A DNA stretch of 64,000 nt, taken from NCBI RefSeq assembly GCF_900258475.1, contig NZ_LT984887.1, positions 1,066,354 through 1,130,353 on the forward strand, in the 5' to 3' direction. Both the position numbers and the translations under genes were made by a program. This DNA comes from Anaerococcus sp. Marseille-P3915 (GTDB lineage Bacteria > Bacillota > Clostridia > Tissierellales > Peptoniphilaceae). The notes beneath the pieces were generated by a model that saw only the letters and a list, made by a program, of their open reading frames with translations, had not been told where the DNA came from and did not search any database. Shown here in pieces: positions 63,203-64,000 of the stretch (the first letter of the stretch is position 1; every line of letters begins with the position of its first letter).

Positions 63203-64000
63203 TTATATTTTATTTACAGACTTTTCTATAGTTTTTTTATCCTTAATTTCAATAATCTTATCGTAATACTTGCTATAGTCAATATCCCTCCTATGGGAAA
63301 TTGATATTAGGGTCTTATCTAGCCTTGCAAAAATTTCTTCAATCTCACTTGCCATTTTTAGGTCAAGGGCAGATGTTGCTTCATCTATCAAGATGATTGG
63401 GCTATCCTTATAGAGGGCCCTGGCTATTTCAATTCTTTGCATTTCCCCACCAGAAAGGTTTGACCCTGCATCTTTTATAATTGTCATGTAGCCTTTTTCA
63501 AGATTATTTATAAGAGGCTCAAGTCCTGACTTCTTGATGGCTTGATTAAGCTTGTCACGGTCAATCTCATCTTCATTTTCAAAAAGGACAATATTGGCTA
63601 GGATAGTATCCCTAAATATCATTGGTTTTTGAGCTACAATAGAGATTTTCTCGTATATTTCCTCACGACTTAGGTTCATTATATTATTATCCATAATGAA
63701 AATATCTCCAGAATTTTGGCTGAGTTCCTTGGTAATAAGTTTAAAAATTGTAGACTTACCAGTCCCGCTTGCTCCGCTTATGATTAGGTGGTCATTCTTA
63801 TTTATCCTAAAGGAAGCCCCTGATAAAATCTCTTTGGCCCCATAGGAAAAGTCAACTTTTGAAAATAATATGTCTGACTTTTCTTCAAAAATTTCTTTAT
63901 TCTGACCTTGCTCACCTTCAAATTTATCTTCCCTATAAGAATAATCTTCCAAAATCCTTTCCCTAATTTTCTTAGTTGAAATTATATTGCCATAGCTATC
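63203..64000 (-). CDS. ABC exporter subunit, C-terminal ATP-binding part (5' end outside)
   Basis: The frame is open from the right edge, so the gene is cut and the nearer TTG at 63952 is not a real start. The visible part is a linker followed by a nucleotide-binding domain with Walker A (SGASGTGKST), LSGGEMQRIEIARALY signature, Walker B (ILIDEAT) and an ISHRRD switch histidine. The linker length fits a fused membrane-ABC half transporter, whose TM part is beyond 64000. Substrate unknown. Confidence 0.9.
   Translation of the reverse strand, partial: DSYGNIISTKKIRERILEDYSYREDKFEGEQGQNKEIFEEKSDILFSKVDFSYGAKEILSGASFRINKNDHLIISGASGTGKSTIFKLITKELSQNSGDIFIMDNNIMNLSREEIYEKISIVAQKPMIFRDTILANIVLFENEDEIDRDKLNQAIKKSGLEPLINNLEKGYMTIIKDAGSNLSGGEMQRIEIARALYKDSPIILIDEATSALDLKMASEIEEIFARLDKTLISISHRRDIDYSKYYDKIIEIKDKKTIEKSVNKI

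Overview
The window comes from a low-GC Gram-positive chromosome. The gene set (long-form HPF, GdpP, DnaD/DnaI-type helicase loading, T-boxes, a YSIRK-type wall-anchored giant protein, OatA-like acyltransferase, RF2 programmed frameshift) points to an anaerobic coccus of the Peptoniphilaceae, most like Anaerococcus or a close relative. This is inferred from protein style and gene order; no search was run. Most genes lie on the minus strand.

Layout. 1-160: GC-rich, probably structured RNA of unknown family ending at a terminator. 162-8027: two NSS-type sodium symporters, trpS, prfB (with its programmed +1 frameshift) and secA; the second symporter is translationally coupled to trpS. Two inverted copies of a fold-back MITE sit at 4035-4187 and 8225-8397. 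8442-12495: hpf, diverging from an S9 peptidase, YihY and 5-formyl-THF cyclo-ligase run. 12556-14089: a consensus promoter, a T-box and a MetE-core-like methyltransferase. 14133-15937: a complete IS1182-family element, inserted 9 bp behind the stop codon of a 1992-residue wall-anchored repeat protein (15947-21925). 22097-23640: serS with its own T-box. 23775-25643: OatA-like acyltransferase.

25717-31958 is an accessory-looking catabolic block: GntP/CitMHS-like permease, single-chain hydantoinase/oxoprolinase-family protein, a small HExxH protein of unknown function, a diketogulonate-reductase-like Ldh-family enzyme, then tRNA-Val and a KdgT-like permease. A 14-bp perfect palindrome lies in the spacer of its promoter. 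32160-33050 is a DUF4349 lipoprotein. 33121-40688 is a tightly overlapping eight-gene replication/c-di-AMP operon (DUF2232, gdpP, rplI, dnaB, GNAT, dnaD, dnaI, nnrE). 40837-44175 encodes a lipoprotein pentahaem nitrite reductase NrfA with the system II cytochrome c maturation pair ResB/ResC.

44326-54325 carries a metallophosphoesterase, DUF1846 protein, sugar transferase, and a five-gene overlapping run (2-hydroxyacid dehydrogenase, udk, glgB, unknown, apbE), then a VOC-like protein. 54340-58065 has tadA behind tRNA-Arg, dacA, a nucleotidyltransferase-like protein, a Nudix hydrolase and mscL with a zinc ribbon. 58107-63050 is the conserved rbgA-rnhB-yraN-dprA-topA run. An ABC exporter subunit runs off the right edge.

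The least explained items are the MITE/IS1182 pair, the hydantoinase-HExxH block with its promoter palindrome, the trpS-coupled transporter, and the RNA-like block at the left edge. Coordinates come from hand reading and may be off by a base or two for sites.
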